DNA of 64,000 nt from Micromonospora sp. U21 (GCF_018070045.1 NZ_JAGPYK010000025.1:22848-86847); one strand, 5' to 3'; positions 8,609 to 17,982 are shown, counted from the first letter of the stretch. Numbers and translations: made by a program. The notes: generated from the sequence alone by a model not told the origin.

Positions 8609-9856
8609 TCAGCTTCGTGGTGGCCTCTGCGGTGGCCGTTGAGTGATCGTCTCGGGGTGCCAGGGTTTGCCGTCGGGCCGGACGAAGAACAACCCGGTTT
8701 CGGGCCAGTCCGAGCCGCTGACCAGTTTCCACCCGTTACGGCGGGCGCGGTAGGCGCACAGCACGGTGACCGTGTCCTCGGCGAGGGGGATGACGCGTTC
8801 TCCGGCGCGTGATTTGACTGGCTTGGTGATCGGTTTGTAGCCGACGCTGGTGCGTTGTTCGGTGATGGTGATGGCGGCGGCGTCGAGGTCGACGCCGTAG
8901 TCGCGCAGGCCGCACAGCTCGCCACGGCGTAGTCCTCGGTGGGTGGCGAGCAGGAGCAGGGCGTAGAGGACGATGTCGTGGGTTTCGGCGTAGTCGAGGA
9001 ACGCCCCAGCGTGGGCGGGTGCCCACACCATGACGGGGCTGGGTCGCGCACCGCTCTTGCGCCACCGGTTGACCGCGGTGTCGGTCCAGAGCCGTGGCTT
9101 CGGCGAGGCGCCGGAGGGCAGGTCGACGTGCACGGCGGGGTTGTGGTCGAGGAGCCGGCGGTGTTTGCGGATCGCGTCGTTGAGCGCCGCGCGCAGTGTC
9201 GCCAGGATCCGCTGTTGGCTGGCAGGCCCCACCGTTCGGACGCCCCTGACACTGTCGCGGACGGCTGGGTCGGTGCTGGCGCGCGCGGCGGTGATCTCGT
9301 TGTTGCGCAGGTCAATCTGCGTGAACACGGCCTGGATGTGCGTGGTGGTGAGGTCCTGCAGTGGGATGCGGCCGATGTTGGGGATCCAGTACATGCGGAT
9401 GTGGTCCTGGTAGCTGCGTACCGTCGCGGGCGACAACCGTGTTCGCGACGTGATCCACCCGGTGAGGTAGTCGCCGACGGTGGTGGCGACGTTGGCGGGT
9501 ACGCCGGTGCGGATGCGGCGGGCGACGGCGTCTCGCTCGGGCAGCGGTTCGCCGCGCTTGCACGAGTACAGGAGGTCAGCGACCTGGAGGGTAAGGGTCT
9601 TGTCCCGGCCGGCGAGGCCGAGCAGCGCGCGGGCGTGGTCGCGTTCGGCGACGGCAGCGTCACGGCTGCCGAAGCCGGTGCGGCGTAGTTGGCGGCGCTT
9701 GCCGGTGACGTCGGGTGGAAGTTCGAGTTGGTAGCCCCAGTTGCCGTGGTGGGGGTTCCAGCCGCCGCCGCGTCGGAGTTTGGGGCACTTGGCGCCGAGG
9801 CGCTTGCCGTCGTGGACGCATCCGCATCGTTTGCCGACGGATCCGTCAGCCATCAT
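8609..9856 (-). pseudogene. Tyrosine-recombinase integrase lacking its catalytic C-terminus
   Basis: 415 residues. The N-terminus is Cys-rich (GKRCGCVHDGKRLGAKCPKL), as in integrases of actinobacterial ICEs, followed by an SAM-like core-binding domain (GDYLTGWITSRTRLSPATV) and the first part of the catalytic domain with the active Arg in ATHRGLRRGELCGL. The reading ends shortly after VRPDGKPWHPETI in an unrelated Gln/Pro/Arg tail. The segment that should follow, with HxLRHG, the second His/Trp and the nucleophilic Tyr (roughly 80-90 residues), is absent. AAAGGA precedes the ATG at 9856. Excision would need an integrase supplied in trans. Confidence 0.9.
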
Positions 9857-9945
9857 TCGGTCCTTTCGTCGCCGCCGCCGCGTGCGCTACCGGGGGCGGG
9901 CATCGGATTGGTCGGTGGTGATCGACGCGTGATTCGCGGGCGGGG

Positions 9946-10182
9946 TCAAGTCGACGGTTCGGTGGTGGGGTTTGGGTGGGGGCTGTTGGGGTCGACGCCG
10001 AGTGCGGTGAGGATGGCGGCGACGGAGACTCGGTAGCGCGACCCGACGCGTAGGACCCGGGCGGGGAAGGTGTCGGTGGCGGCGAGCTGGTAGGCGCGGC
10101 TGCGGGACAGGCCGAAGATCTGACCGGCGGTGGTGATGTCGGTGACCGCGCCGAGCGCGCGGATCCGCTCCACCGTCCACAC
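9946..10182 (-). CDS. Small HTH DNA-binding protein, probable excisionase (Xis)
   Basis: 78 residues with a MerR/AlpA-type helix-turn-helix (TTAGQIFGLSRSRAYQLAA) and a short wing (FPARVLRVGSRYRVSVAAI). Such proteins usually lie next to the integrase in actinobacterial integrative elements and direct excision; this one is 89 bp upstream of the integrase on the same strand. The GTG at 10182 is the likely start. An AAGGAGAA-preceded ATG at about 10239 is in another frame, so a start-region frameshift cannot be excluded. Confidence 0.75.
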   Translation of the reverse strand: MWTVERIRALGAVTDITTAGQIFGLSRSRAYQLAATDTFPARVLRVGSRYRVSVAAILTALGVDPNSPHPNPTTEPST

Positions 10183-10455
10183 CTGCCCTGCGATGAGCTG
10201 TTGTTGGTCGCGGCGGTCGTCCGGGGGTCGTCGGAGTTCATGAGGGCAGTTCTCCTTGTGTGTGGGTTGCGGTGTTGGCGGCGGTGAGCCGGCCGGTAGC
10301 GGCGCGGCAACCCGATGGGTGGCCAGGTTCGATTGCGTCGAGGGATGCGTCCGGCATCCGGTGGGTACCTCGAGGCCGTCTCCGACGTATCAGTCGAGCC
10401 GGCCGACTTGTCGGTGCCGGTATGCCCGACGGCGAAAGGCTGACCAGGCCAGCGG

Positions 10456-11779
10456 TCACCGCAGCTGCCAGCGGTGGGGGCACAGGAGCAGCCGCAGTGC
10501 GGCGGCGGCTTGCTGCGGCACGACGCCGTTGCCGAGGACTCGCAGCGCGAGGGTGCGCGGCAGGCCCAGCGCGGGGTCGGTGACGTGGCCGTCCTGGAGA
10601 CCCATCAGCCATTCCACGAACGGCGGGGCGAGGACGGGCTTGCCGTGCCGGCCGGTCTGCGTCGGCTCCGGCGCGGACCGGCCGAGCAGCAGCTCCCACC
10701 GGGCCACGGCGGCGGCGTAGACGCCCCACCTGTCCTCATCGAGGTGCCCCAGCCTGTTGGACAGACCGGCAATGGTGGTGCGCAGGTCGGCACCACCGTC
10801 GCCGTGCTGGCCGGGTCCATGCCCGTCGGAGGCGCGGGGCGTCGGCAGGGTCTGGGCGGGGACCCGCACTGCCGCGGACGGCAGGGTGAGGTCGCCGTGG
10901 GAACCTCGCTGTCCGGGGCAGCCCTTCTCCCCGTCGGTGGCCCGCGGGGTGGGTAGGAGCACCTGCGACAGCGGGGGCCGGAATCCCTTGCCGGCCCGCC
11001 GGCCCGGGGTGCCGGTGTCGCTGGCTCGCGGGGTGGGCAGAAGCCGAGCCGCGTCGGTCAGCGTCCCACCGGCGCGCGGGATGGGCGTGATGCGGCCGGC
11101 GGTGGCGATGCCCGACGACCGGCTGTCCGCGACCGTGGACGGAGGTAGCAGCCCGTGTGTCGAGCCGGTGGGTTCGATCAGGTCGGGCAGGCCGTACTGG
11201 TGGCCGGGGCCTTTGCCGTCACGGGCGCACGGTGTCGGCAACGTCCGCACGCCCCTGAAAGTGTTCCCGGGGAGCGGCCAGCAGGAACAACCGGTCGCGG
11301 CGGTGAGCGGCGCCGACGTCGGATGCGCGTAGGCACAGCCAGCTCGTGTCGTACCCGAGCGAGGCCAGATCACTCTCGACGACGTCGAGTCCGCGCCGGA
11401 GGAGGGCGGCGACGTTCTCCACGAAGACGAGCGGCGGTCGAAGTACGCGAACGGCGTGGGCGACACAGGTCCAGACGCTGGAGTGCTCGCCCCGGATTCC
11501 GGCGCGCTTGCCGGCGTGGGAGATGTCCTGACATGGGAACCCGGCAGTGAGGACGTCGACGGGTTCGATGGTGTTCCAGTCGACGGTGCGGATGTCGCCG
11601 AGGTTGCGCACGTCGGGCCAGTGGTGGGCCAGGACGGTGCGGGCGTGCCGGTCGGTCTCTGCGTACCAGCTGAGCTGGCCGCCGAGCACCAGCTCGACGG
11701 CCAGGTCGAGTCCGCCGTATCCGGTGCACAGCGATCCGATGCGCGGTCCAGGCGCCAGCCCGGCAGGCTGGCCACTCAC
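10456..11779 (-). pseudogene. C5-cytosine DNA methyltransferase, split by a frameshift
   Basis: The 5' part (11779 or 11851 to 11219) has motif I (GSLCTGYGGLDLAVE), motif IV with the catalytic Cys (AGFPCQDIS), motif VI (FVENV) and motif VIII (HRRDRLFLL), and stops at 11219. The 3' part continues in another frame to 10456 with repeated LLPTPRASD blocks typical of phage and ICE methylases, a target-recognition segment and motif X (LGNGVVPQQAAAALR). The shift lies at about 11235-11270. GTG 11779 follows GGAGGT closely and precedes motif I, so it is preferred over ATG 11851. Unless frameshifted in vivo the enzyme is inactive. Confidence 0.85.
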
Positions 11780-11855
11780 TCCACCTCCCGCATCCGGATC
11801 ACGTCCAGTAGGTCCGTGTTGGCGCCGGGGCGCAGGCAGGGTGTGGCCCATCTGC

Positions 11856-12854
11856 TCACTGGCGGCCCTCCCGTAGCTCAGTGGGAGGCTGGGTCTTGGC
11901 GAACACGAGGACGTCTTCGTGTGCGATGAGGTGCATCGGGGTGCCCGCGGTGCGGGCCCGGCGGACCTGCTGGAGCTGAAAGAAGCTGGGTCGGGCGACG
12001 AGGTGCCCGCCGCGGACGGCCGCGAGGAGTGCGACGCACCGGTCGACCGGGGTCAGGCCGGCGCGGATCCCCGCACCGATGACCGCAGACGGCAGGTCGA
12101 CCAGCTGCCCGTGCTTGCGCCACGGCCGGGCGGTGACCACGACGCCGCCGCCGGGACGCAGAAGGGTGTGGCAGCCGGCCAGGATCTGCGCGAACCCGTC
12201 AGCGAGGCCGGTGAGGTCGCGGTAGGCGAGGTTGCCTCGGTCGGTGCCGTCGTTGTAGGCGTTGTCGAACTTCGCCACCCCGTCCGCGCCGGGGCGAACC
12301 AGGCCGTGGACGGTCGGCCCGTACGGCGGCGAGGTGACCACGAGGGCCACCTGGCCGGCGAGGGCGGCGGGAACGAGGGACAGGATTCGCGTGGCGTCAC
12401 CGCGCATCACCGCCGCCCTACCGGTCGCCCCTTGGCCCTGGGCGCGGGTGATGTTGGCGTCGGCGATGTCGGACCAGCGGGACTCGTATTCGACGCCGAT
12501 CGCGTCGCGGCCGGCGTGGATGGCCTCAACCAGGGTGGTGCCGATGCCGCACATCGGGTCGAGAACCAGGTCCCCCGGGTTGGTGTACGCGGCGACGGCG
12601 TGGGCGGCGATCGCCGGCAGCATCCGGGCAGGGTGCTTCACCGATTCGGGCACGTATCGGCCTCGCCGCTGTACCGGCCCGGTGCGCTGGGCGGTAGCCC
12701 ACACCGACAGGCTCTCTGGCCCGGTCGGGGCCGGGTTTCGTCCGTCGTAATCCCGGTGGCGATCCTCGTGGGCGCGGTGCATGCCGCCAGCGCCCTCCGG
12801 CCGGACCGGCTCATCCGGGCCCTGGATGGTGGGGTAATCAGCCACGTCGCTCAC
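11856..12854 (-). CDS. DNA methyltransferase (N4-cytosine/N6-adenine type)
   Basis: 332 residues. The SAM-binding motif I (LVLDPMCGIGTTLVEAI, about residues 85-105) precedes the catalytic motif IV TSPPYGPTVHG (about 175), the order of TRM11-like and gamma-type amino-methyltransferases. LRPGGGVVVTARPWR and a C-terminal VFAKT strand complete the fold. It overlaps the upstream methylase-like gene by 17 bp and ends 4 bp before the C5 methylase start, so all three are one operon. In an ICE such enzymes typically protect the incoming DNA from host restriction. Confidence 0.85.
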   Translation of the reverse strand: MSDVADYPTIQGPDEPVRPEGAGGMHRAHEDRHRDYDGRNPAPTGPESLSVWATAQRTGPVQRRGRYVPESVKHPARMLPAIAAHAVAAYTNPGDLVLDPMCGIGTTLVEAIHAGRDAIGVEYESRWSDIADANITRAQGQGATGRAAVMRGDATRILSLVPAALAGQVALVVTSPPYGPTVHGLVRPGADGVAKFDNAYNDGTDRGNLAYRDLTGLADGFAQILAGCHTLLRPGGGVVVTARPWRKHGQLVDLPSAVIGAGIRAGLTPVDRCVALLAAVRGGHLVARPSFFQLQQVRRARTAGTPMHLIAHEDVLVFAKTQPPTELREGRQ

Positions 12855-13713
12855 CGCCCTCGCGGCTCCGCCGCCGCTGCGGCGGGGTGACCGGTGAAGG
12901 GCTGAACACCAGCAGGTCGGCGTGGACGCGGTGGTGCGTGAGCGTCCACTGCTGCCCGACCGTCTCCTCGGCGAGGGCGAGGAGTTCTTCGTCGGTGACG
13001 TGGTAGACGAAGGTGTCGGCTTCGGTGTCGGCGGTGACCGCGACGATGTGCTGCAGATACCCCAGCCCGACGTTCGCCGCCGCGGCGGCGAGAGGGCCGA
13101 AGTCCGCCGGCGTCGCGATGGTGCCGGCGGGGACCGCGACGATGAGCACGAGGCAGCCGCCGGGGCGCAGCAGCCGGGCGCAGGCGCTCAGCAGACACGC
13201 CAGGCGTACCCGGTTCGTGGCCTCGTTGCCGTCGAGGGGCCAGGTGGCGACGAGCAGGCCGGTCGCCTGCGGCGAGCCAGTGGGGTCGGCCGGGTCGGTG
13301 AGGTCGTCACCGAACCAGGCGCTCACCTCCGGCACGTCGTCGTCCTGCTGCTGCTCGTCGGACGGGTGGGGTTCGGCAGGTTCGCTGGCCGGACCGATGA
13401 GGAGGCTGGGCCCGTCGGTGAACCAGCCAGGGTGGTGCCGGCGCCGCCCAGCGAGGCAGGCGGTGGACAGGGCGTGGTCGTCGGTGCAGTCGACGACCGT
13501 GTCGCCGGGCCGGCTGTAGGCGGAAACGAGACGGTAAGCCAAGCGGGCGCCGACCGTGCGGCCTGCGTCGGCGGAGTTTCGGGCGGTGCGCCACACGGTG
13601 ATCGGCACCGGCGGGTCGCCGGCCACAAGATCGGTCAGGGTCGGGTCGGCGCCGGAGAGGTCCGGGTCGACGGGGCGGGCGGGGGCCTGGTGCTGCGGCG
13701 TGTGCTCGCTCAT
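12838..13713 (-). CDS. Methyltransferase-like paralogue without a catalytic motif
   Basis: 291 residues with the same general fold as its downstream neighbour: a PGDTVVDCTDDHALSTACL segment where motif I should be, LLRPGGCLVLIVAVPAG, and a closing ADLLVFSPSP strand. The TSPPY catalytic motif is replaced by VATWPLDG, and motif I lacks its glycines. It is therefore probably a non-catalytic partner or a specificity subunit of the overlapping methylase. The ATG at 13713 lies 38 bp from a conserved 36-bp regulatory box. The function is inferred. Confidence 0.65.
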   Translation of the reverse strand: MSEHTPQHQAPARPVDPDLSGADPTLTDLVAGDPPVPITVWRTARNSADAGRTVGARLAYRLVSAYSRPGDTVVDCTDDHALSTACLAGRRRHHPGWFTDGPSLLIGPASEPAEPHPSDEQQQDDDVPEVSAWFGDDLTDPADPTGSPQATGLLVATWPLDGNEATNRVRLACLLSACARLLRPGGCLVLIVAVPAGTIATPADFGPLAAAAANVGLGYLQHIVAVTADTEADTFVYHVTDEELLALAEETVGQQWTLTHHRVHADLLVFSPSPVTPPQRRRSREGGERRG

Positions 13714-13750
13714 GTGGTGTCGGCTCCGCGCCGCGCGGGCAGTGCGCTGA

Positions 13751-13823
13751 CACCCTCAAACCCGGGTTTGTGTGCTCTGGCGAACGCCCCCCGTTCTCAC
13801 AACGGCTCACAACCGCTCACAAC
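13751..13823 (-). promoter_or_regulatory. Composite control region of the methylase operon (box plus three 10-bp-spaced repeats)
   Basis: 13751-13786 is a 36-bp box containing the perfect palindrome CAAACCCGGGTTTG. Nine bases further upstream of the operon lie three copies of CTCACAAC at 13796, 13806 and 13816, exactly 10 bp apart. The same arrangement (34 of 36 box positions identical, same 9-bp spacing) precedes the transfer operon at 20547-20609. Confidence 0.65.
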
Positions 13824-13865
13824 CAGCGCGAAATGAGGTACTTAGGCCGGATGTATCGCCTCACG

Positions 13866-14235
13866 ACCGTGTGGCTGCCCCGCTTCGCAGCGGAACGGTG
13901 TAGCCGATGCGGCGCCAATGGGTCAGGGTGCGCCAGGCGAAGGCGAGCCGCAGGCCCAGGAGGTAGCGCAGCAGCGCGAGCCAGGCCGCTGGTTACGCCG
14001 TCCGGTTGTGCAGCAACCATCGGCGCAGCCCGAGCCTTGGCCGGTGGCTGCGTCGACGGCAGGCAGGGATGCGCAGTCGTCGCAGTGTTCACACCGCGCC
14101 AGGCTTCAACGCCTTCCTTGACCGCGACCCGGCGATGACGAGCGCGGCGATCGGGTCGGCCCACGACCAGCCCCAGACGGCGTTGAGGACCAGGCCGACG
14201 AGCAGCACAGGATCGTCCGGCGCGGAGGAAACGTC
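13866..14235 (-). pseudogene. Remnant of a CDF-type cation transporter and a small downstream gene
   Basis: Frames shift within PVLLVGLVLNAVWGWSWADP and AALVIAG, then VAVKEGVEAWRG, the last two membrane segments and tail of cation diffusion facilitator-like transporters, followed by a Cys-rich tail (GQGSGCADGCCTTG). A second piece, YLLGLRLAFAWRTLTHWRR to its stop at about 13866, looks like the end of a small membrane-associated protein. No intact start exists. These are probably leftovers of a metal-resistance operon. Confidence 0.5.
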
Positions 14236-14407
14236 GCGGGCGCCACGCTGGGACCGTGGGAGGCCTGGCCGTGGTCCCTGACCGAGCTGATACCCGACGC
14301 GGCGCGAGCGGCCACCGCCGGAAATCCCGCGATGCTCCCTGGCAGTTTCCACTGGGCCAGCGCTCCTGACGACGGCGCTTTTCCGCCCTGCCAATCACAC
14401 GGCTGTC

Positions 14408-15787
14408 CTAGGTGGCGACGAGCAGCGCCGGGCGGGCATCCCGGGGCAGCCTCCATTTGGCGTTCCGGTCCGTGAAGTCGAAGTTGGACCTGTCGATCAC
14501 CACGTAGCCGTCCGTGGCGTACACGTGAAAGGACCGGTGAGCACCGGCGGGCAGCTGAACGTGGGACTGAGCCTGCCCCGTGCGCTGGTCAAGTCGTGAC
14601 AACTCGTCGCGGTCGGTGACGACGTACACGCTGGTCCGGTCCGCGGTGACGTCGCTGACGGTACCGGCGAAGGATCGCTGCCATACGGGGGAGCCATCGA
14701 GCCGGGACACGGCGCGGACGGTGTCGCGGACCGAGAGGTACTCAAGCGTCAGGTCACCGACGTCGACAGCGATCCAGTCGTGGTGCCACACCCCGGTTAT
14801 CGAACCGTCCTGGTGGATGCGCCAGCTTCCGCCGTCGTTGCTGACGTGGAAGCCGTCGCACATGGACTGCGCCACCACACAACCGGAGGGCTCAACGATC
14901 CATGATCGGTTCGCAGCGGGCGAGCCTGCCGCGGGTTGCCACGTGGTCAGCTCGCGTCCGGATTCGGCGTCGTACAGTTGCACCTGCTTCGGCCGGTCAC
15001 ACGCCAGGACCACCGCGACCACGGTCGGTCCGGTCCATTTCACTCCGGAGCATTCGGGCAGGTCGACCTGCCACAGCCGCCGCCCGGTCGCGGGTTCGAA
15101 CGCGTCGAGGGAATGTTCGCCGGAGCTGACGAGCACGGGGGCATGCTGCCGGGTCTCGGTGGCGAACAGCTCAATCAGGCTGTCACCGTAGACGGTCGCG
15201 ACGCCGGTCGGACCGCCGCTGTAGCTGTCGCCGCCGATGTCCCGCTCGACCGTGGCACGCCACGCGATCGTGCCGGTTCGCCCGTCCACTCCAGCCAGCG
15301 CTCCGTCGGACCACTTCACCACGACCATCGGCGCGTTCGCTCCGTGTGCCGGAATCGCGACCACTCCGGTGACGTCCGCCGGAAACCGGTGGTACGACCA
15401 GAACGGCGGATGCCCATCCGCCGCGGTCAACGGTTCGGCCCACACATCGTGCTCGGTGGCGAAGACCCGCAACCGCCGTTCGACTATCAACGGTGCCGCA
15501 CCCAGCGCGGCGACCACCCCGGACCGGGGAGAGGCGACCGCGTCCGGATAACGGGCGGTTGCCGCCGTGTGCCATTCGCCCGGCTTGACCATGAAATAGG
15601 TGCCAACCCCGCACCATGCGACGAGCACCAGCACCATGGCCGGCGCCGCCCAGACCCGCCATCGGACAGCACGGCCACGCCGTACCTCGCCAGCCATGCC
15701 CCGCCCCCGTGAACGCACACCTGATACTGCCACTTCCGACCGGACAGCCATGACCCGTCGCCGCCGCCCTCGCGGCGCGGGATCCAC
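14408..15787 (-). CDS. Membrane-anchored PQQ-type beta-propeller protein
   Basis: 459 residues as an open frame. The true start may be ATG 15751 or ATG 15697, because the first 40 residues are Arg-rich. One transmembrane helix (WAAPAMVLVLVAWCGVGTYFMV) is followed by an extracytoplasmic domain of repeated blades such as LAGVDGRTGTIAWRATV, LDAFEPATGRRLWQVDL and VSRLDGSPVWQRSFAG, the PQQ/pyrrolo-quinoline-like signature. Such domains usually act as scaffolds, and no catalytic residues are visible. A second frame starting MVNRLIRRLAAERSTPEP at 15888 overlaps the 5' end and could be a separate short gene. Confidence 0.7.
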   Translation of the reverse strand: MDPAPRGRRRRVMAVRSEVAVSGVRSRGRGMAGEVRRGRAVRWRVWAAPAMVLVLVAWCGVGTYFMVKPGEWHTAATARYPDAVASPRSGVVAALGAAPLIVERRLRVFATEHDVWAEPLTAADGHPPFWSYHRFPADVTGVVAIPAHGANAPMVVVKWSDGALAGVDGRTGTIAWRATVERDIGGDSYSGGPTGVATVYGDSLIELFATETRQHAPVLVSSGEHSLDAFEPATGRRLWQVDLPECSGVKWTGPTVVAVVLACDRPKQVQLYDAESGRELTTWQPAAGSPAANRSWIVEPSGCVVAQSMCDGFHVSNDGGSWRIHQDGSITGVWHHDWIAVDVGDLTLEYLSVRDTVRAVSRLDGSPVWQRSFAGTVSDVTADRTSVYVVTDRDELSRLDQRTGQAQSHVQLPAGAHRSFHVYATDGYVVIDRSNFDFTDRNAKWRLPRDARPALLVAT

Positions 15788-15906
15788 TTGTCGAACTGCG
15801 CCCGCACTAGCTGGACGTGCTGCGGCACGGCCGCTGGCTCCGGCGTCGACCGTTCAGCCGCCAGGCGCCTGATCAGTCGATTGACCACCGGTCATCGTCG
15901 CCGGCC

Positions 15907-16400
15907 GTGTCATGACACCGTCCCCGATGACATCGAGCGGACGCGCCCCGGTGACGGCACTGTCGTCAAAGCGGTCGACGCCGCAATGACATCAACGGTG
16001 TCCGGTGTGACATCGCGGTCTGCGACCGTGCCACCGCACGGACGCTAGTCGTTGTGAGCGCTCGTGAGCGGCTGTGAGTGTCATCGCCTGCGGTGTCATC
16101 GGCCGTCACGAATCGGGCGGACACCTCGCCCGCTAGGGCGCGGAGAGTCGATGCCATGGCGGGTAGCGGTGTCACAGTGCAGCTCAGGGGCTGTGTCATA
16201 CACCGCCGTCAACGATCACAGCCGATGCCAGGGATTCGGGTCGGGATCGTGCCATCGATCGGCGCGGCGGTGTCAGGGGCGCCGCAACCTGCGCTGTGAG
16301 GGCCTTGTGAGTCGCTCGTGTCGTAATCGGCGCCTGCCTGGTGCCGTGACACCACGACGGCGCCAAACGACGATCTTGTTGCCGTGGGGAGAGTGACATG
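15907..16400. repeat. Dispersed GTGTCA/TGACAC motif cluster upstream of the sigma-like gene
   Basis: In roughly 490 bp the core GTGTCA or its complement (including TGACAT variants) occurs about eleven times: a perfect palindrome GTGTCATGACAC at 15907-15918, then near 15928, 15987, 16008, 16078, 16093, 16169, 16193, 16270, 16347 and 16394. The last overlaps the ATG of the gene at 16398. This is operator-like or iteron-like and is not coding. Confidence 0.6.
16051..16078 (+). repeat. Three TGTGAG-type repeats at 10-bp spacing
   Basis: GTTGTGAG at 16051, CTCGTGAG at 16061 and GCTGTGAG at 16071 are exactly one helical turn apart and point toward the gene at 16398. Two more copies lie at 16293 and 16304. 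They match the arrays at 13796-13823, 20398-20425 and 20547-20564. Confidence 0.65.
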
Positions 16401-17282
16401 ACCGCCTCTGACATCGACTGGCCCGCCTCGCCGTTGGACGCCGCCGACGCCGCGTTCGCCGCACTGACCTGCGACCCCGCACCAATGACACTCAACCTTG
16501 ACACGGTCGACCCTGGCACCGGCGTGCCCGGCGATGTCACGACACTGCCGGCGCTACGGGACTGGCTCCTCGCGCACCCGCGCGCTTACTCAACACGCGA
16601 CGAGGTGTGGAGGGAGTTGATTCGCCGCGCCCGCCTCAACGGGCCGGCGTGGGTGATCGCCGCAGTCGGCATGGCGATGCCGGCGCTGCGCCGCTACGCC
16701 AGTCACCTGAGCGCCGGCTACGGCGGCGACCCGGACGACATCGGCGCAGAGGTCCTCACCGGCTTCCTGGCGGCACTGCGCGACCGGGTCGACCTGGCCC
16801 GCGACGCCCCCTACGCGGCGCTGTGCCGGGCGGCGTTCCGAGCCGGCTACGCCCTGCGCCAACAAGCCGGCGAGTACACGTCGGTGGACAACGTCGACCA
16901 CATCCCCGGCCCGCGCACCCCCGCCATGCCCTACGGGCACCCGGATTTGCTCGTCCAACGGGCGGTCGGCCTGGGCATCCTCGACCGGGAGGACGAACAG
17001 CCCTACATCGAGATCCGGCTCGGGCGGCGCGCGATCGAACCGGTCGCCGCCCGCCTCGGCATCACCGTCGACGCGTTGCGCATGCGGCTGGGACGCATCG
17101 ACACCCGCCTCGCCGACGCCCTCGCCAGAGGGCTGCTCACCGGCGTGACCAGCCAGCAGGCGGCTGACGAACTCGCCTATCAAGCCGTGCACCGCTTGGC
17201 CACCCGTACTGGCCTTGCCGCGGATAGTCGCCGCACCGTCGATCAAGTGCCGCTATCCCCGGCGGCCGGGCTCGCCGCCTGA
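16398..17282 (+). CDS. Sigma-factor-like DNA-binding protein
   Basis: 294 residues. The middle (AMPALRRYASHLSAGYGGDPDDIGAE followed by LTGFLAALRD) resembles sigma-70 region 2, and the C-terminal third has a region-4-like HTH (EPVAARLGITVDALRMRLGR). Proteins of this layout occur in actinobacterial mobile elements and are presumed regulators. No neighbouring gene is co-transcribed. The upstream region is packed with GTGTCA and TGTGAG repeats, one of which overlaps the start codon, suggesting tight or auto-regulation. Whether it contacts core RNA polymerase is unknown. Confidence 0.65.
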   Translation: MTASDIDWPASPLDAADAAFAALTCDPAPMTLNLDTVDPGTGVPGDVTTLPALRDWLLAHPRAYSTRDEVWRELIRRARLNGPAWVIAAVGMAMPALRRYASHLSAGYGGDPDDIGAEVLTGFLAALRDRVDLARDAPYAALCRAAFRAGYALRQQAGEYTSVDNVDHIPGPRTPAMPYGHPDLLVQRAVGLGILDREDEQPYIEIRLGRRAIEPVAARLGITVDALRMRLGRIDTRLADALARGLLTGVTSQQAADELAYQAVHRLATRTGLAADSRRTVDQVPLSPAAGLAA

Positions 17283-17982
17283 GTCACACCCGCGAACCGC
17301 GTCAATCCGGTGCCGCTACACGAGAAGCCCGTGAACGTCCTCGCCTATCGCACCCGACCCGCCGGCGAGGACGTTCAACTGTGCGGGCCTGCGCCCGCGT
17401 TGGACCCAGTGTCGTCGTACAGGTGAACGTGCCCCGATAGGTACGACCGAACATAAGCAGTGGCCCAAGGTCAAATCCGGCACGGCCGCGCGAGTCGCTC
17501 TCTTAGCCACGATCAGCTCGCTGCGGAACGTCACGGCGAGTGGGTCGCCCAGATACGACCATGCCGATGACAGTTCGCGTGCAGGCGGACCAGATCAAGC
17601 GGTCACAGCGGTGGAGCAGCCGAGGGATATTCGTCATCCGGGTCAGTTCCAGGGATCGGCGTTCGGATTCTCGCCGAGTGCGCGCTCTCCAGGCACAAGT
17701 CTTCGCCGAACAGTTGGTTGCCGTGGGAGGCGGTGCCCCATGCCTCGTCGGCGCAGGCAGCGATTGCGCGCCATGTGTAGCCTTCAGCCCGTCATTGCCT
17801 GACTTGCCGCGCGATGTCCGTGGTCAGGGTCGGTCCCCACGCATGCAGCATGCGCCGAATCTACGCTGAGCGTGGGTCCGAGGCGGCGACGGTGCGGGCG
17901 GTTCCCGGGGAGAGAAGCGTTGGCAGGTCCGTCTTCGCTGTCTTCGTCGATCGGGCCACCGAGGATCGCTGTTTCGGAACGG
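17283..17982. other. 700-bp stretch without an intact gene
   Basis: No frame is convincing over the whole stretch. The best piece is minus-strand 17643-17776 (YTWRAIAACADEAWGTASHG, ending NPNADPWN), which has normal codon use and a stop but no start, so it is probably the C-terminal end of a lost gene. GAACGTCCTCG at 17334 and CGAGGACGTTC at about 17372 form an inverted repeat that may terminate the upstream gene. Confidence 0.4.
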
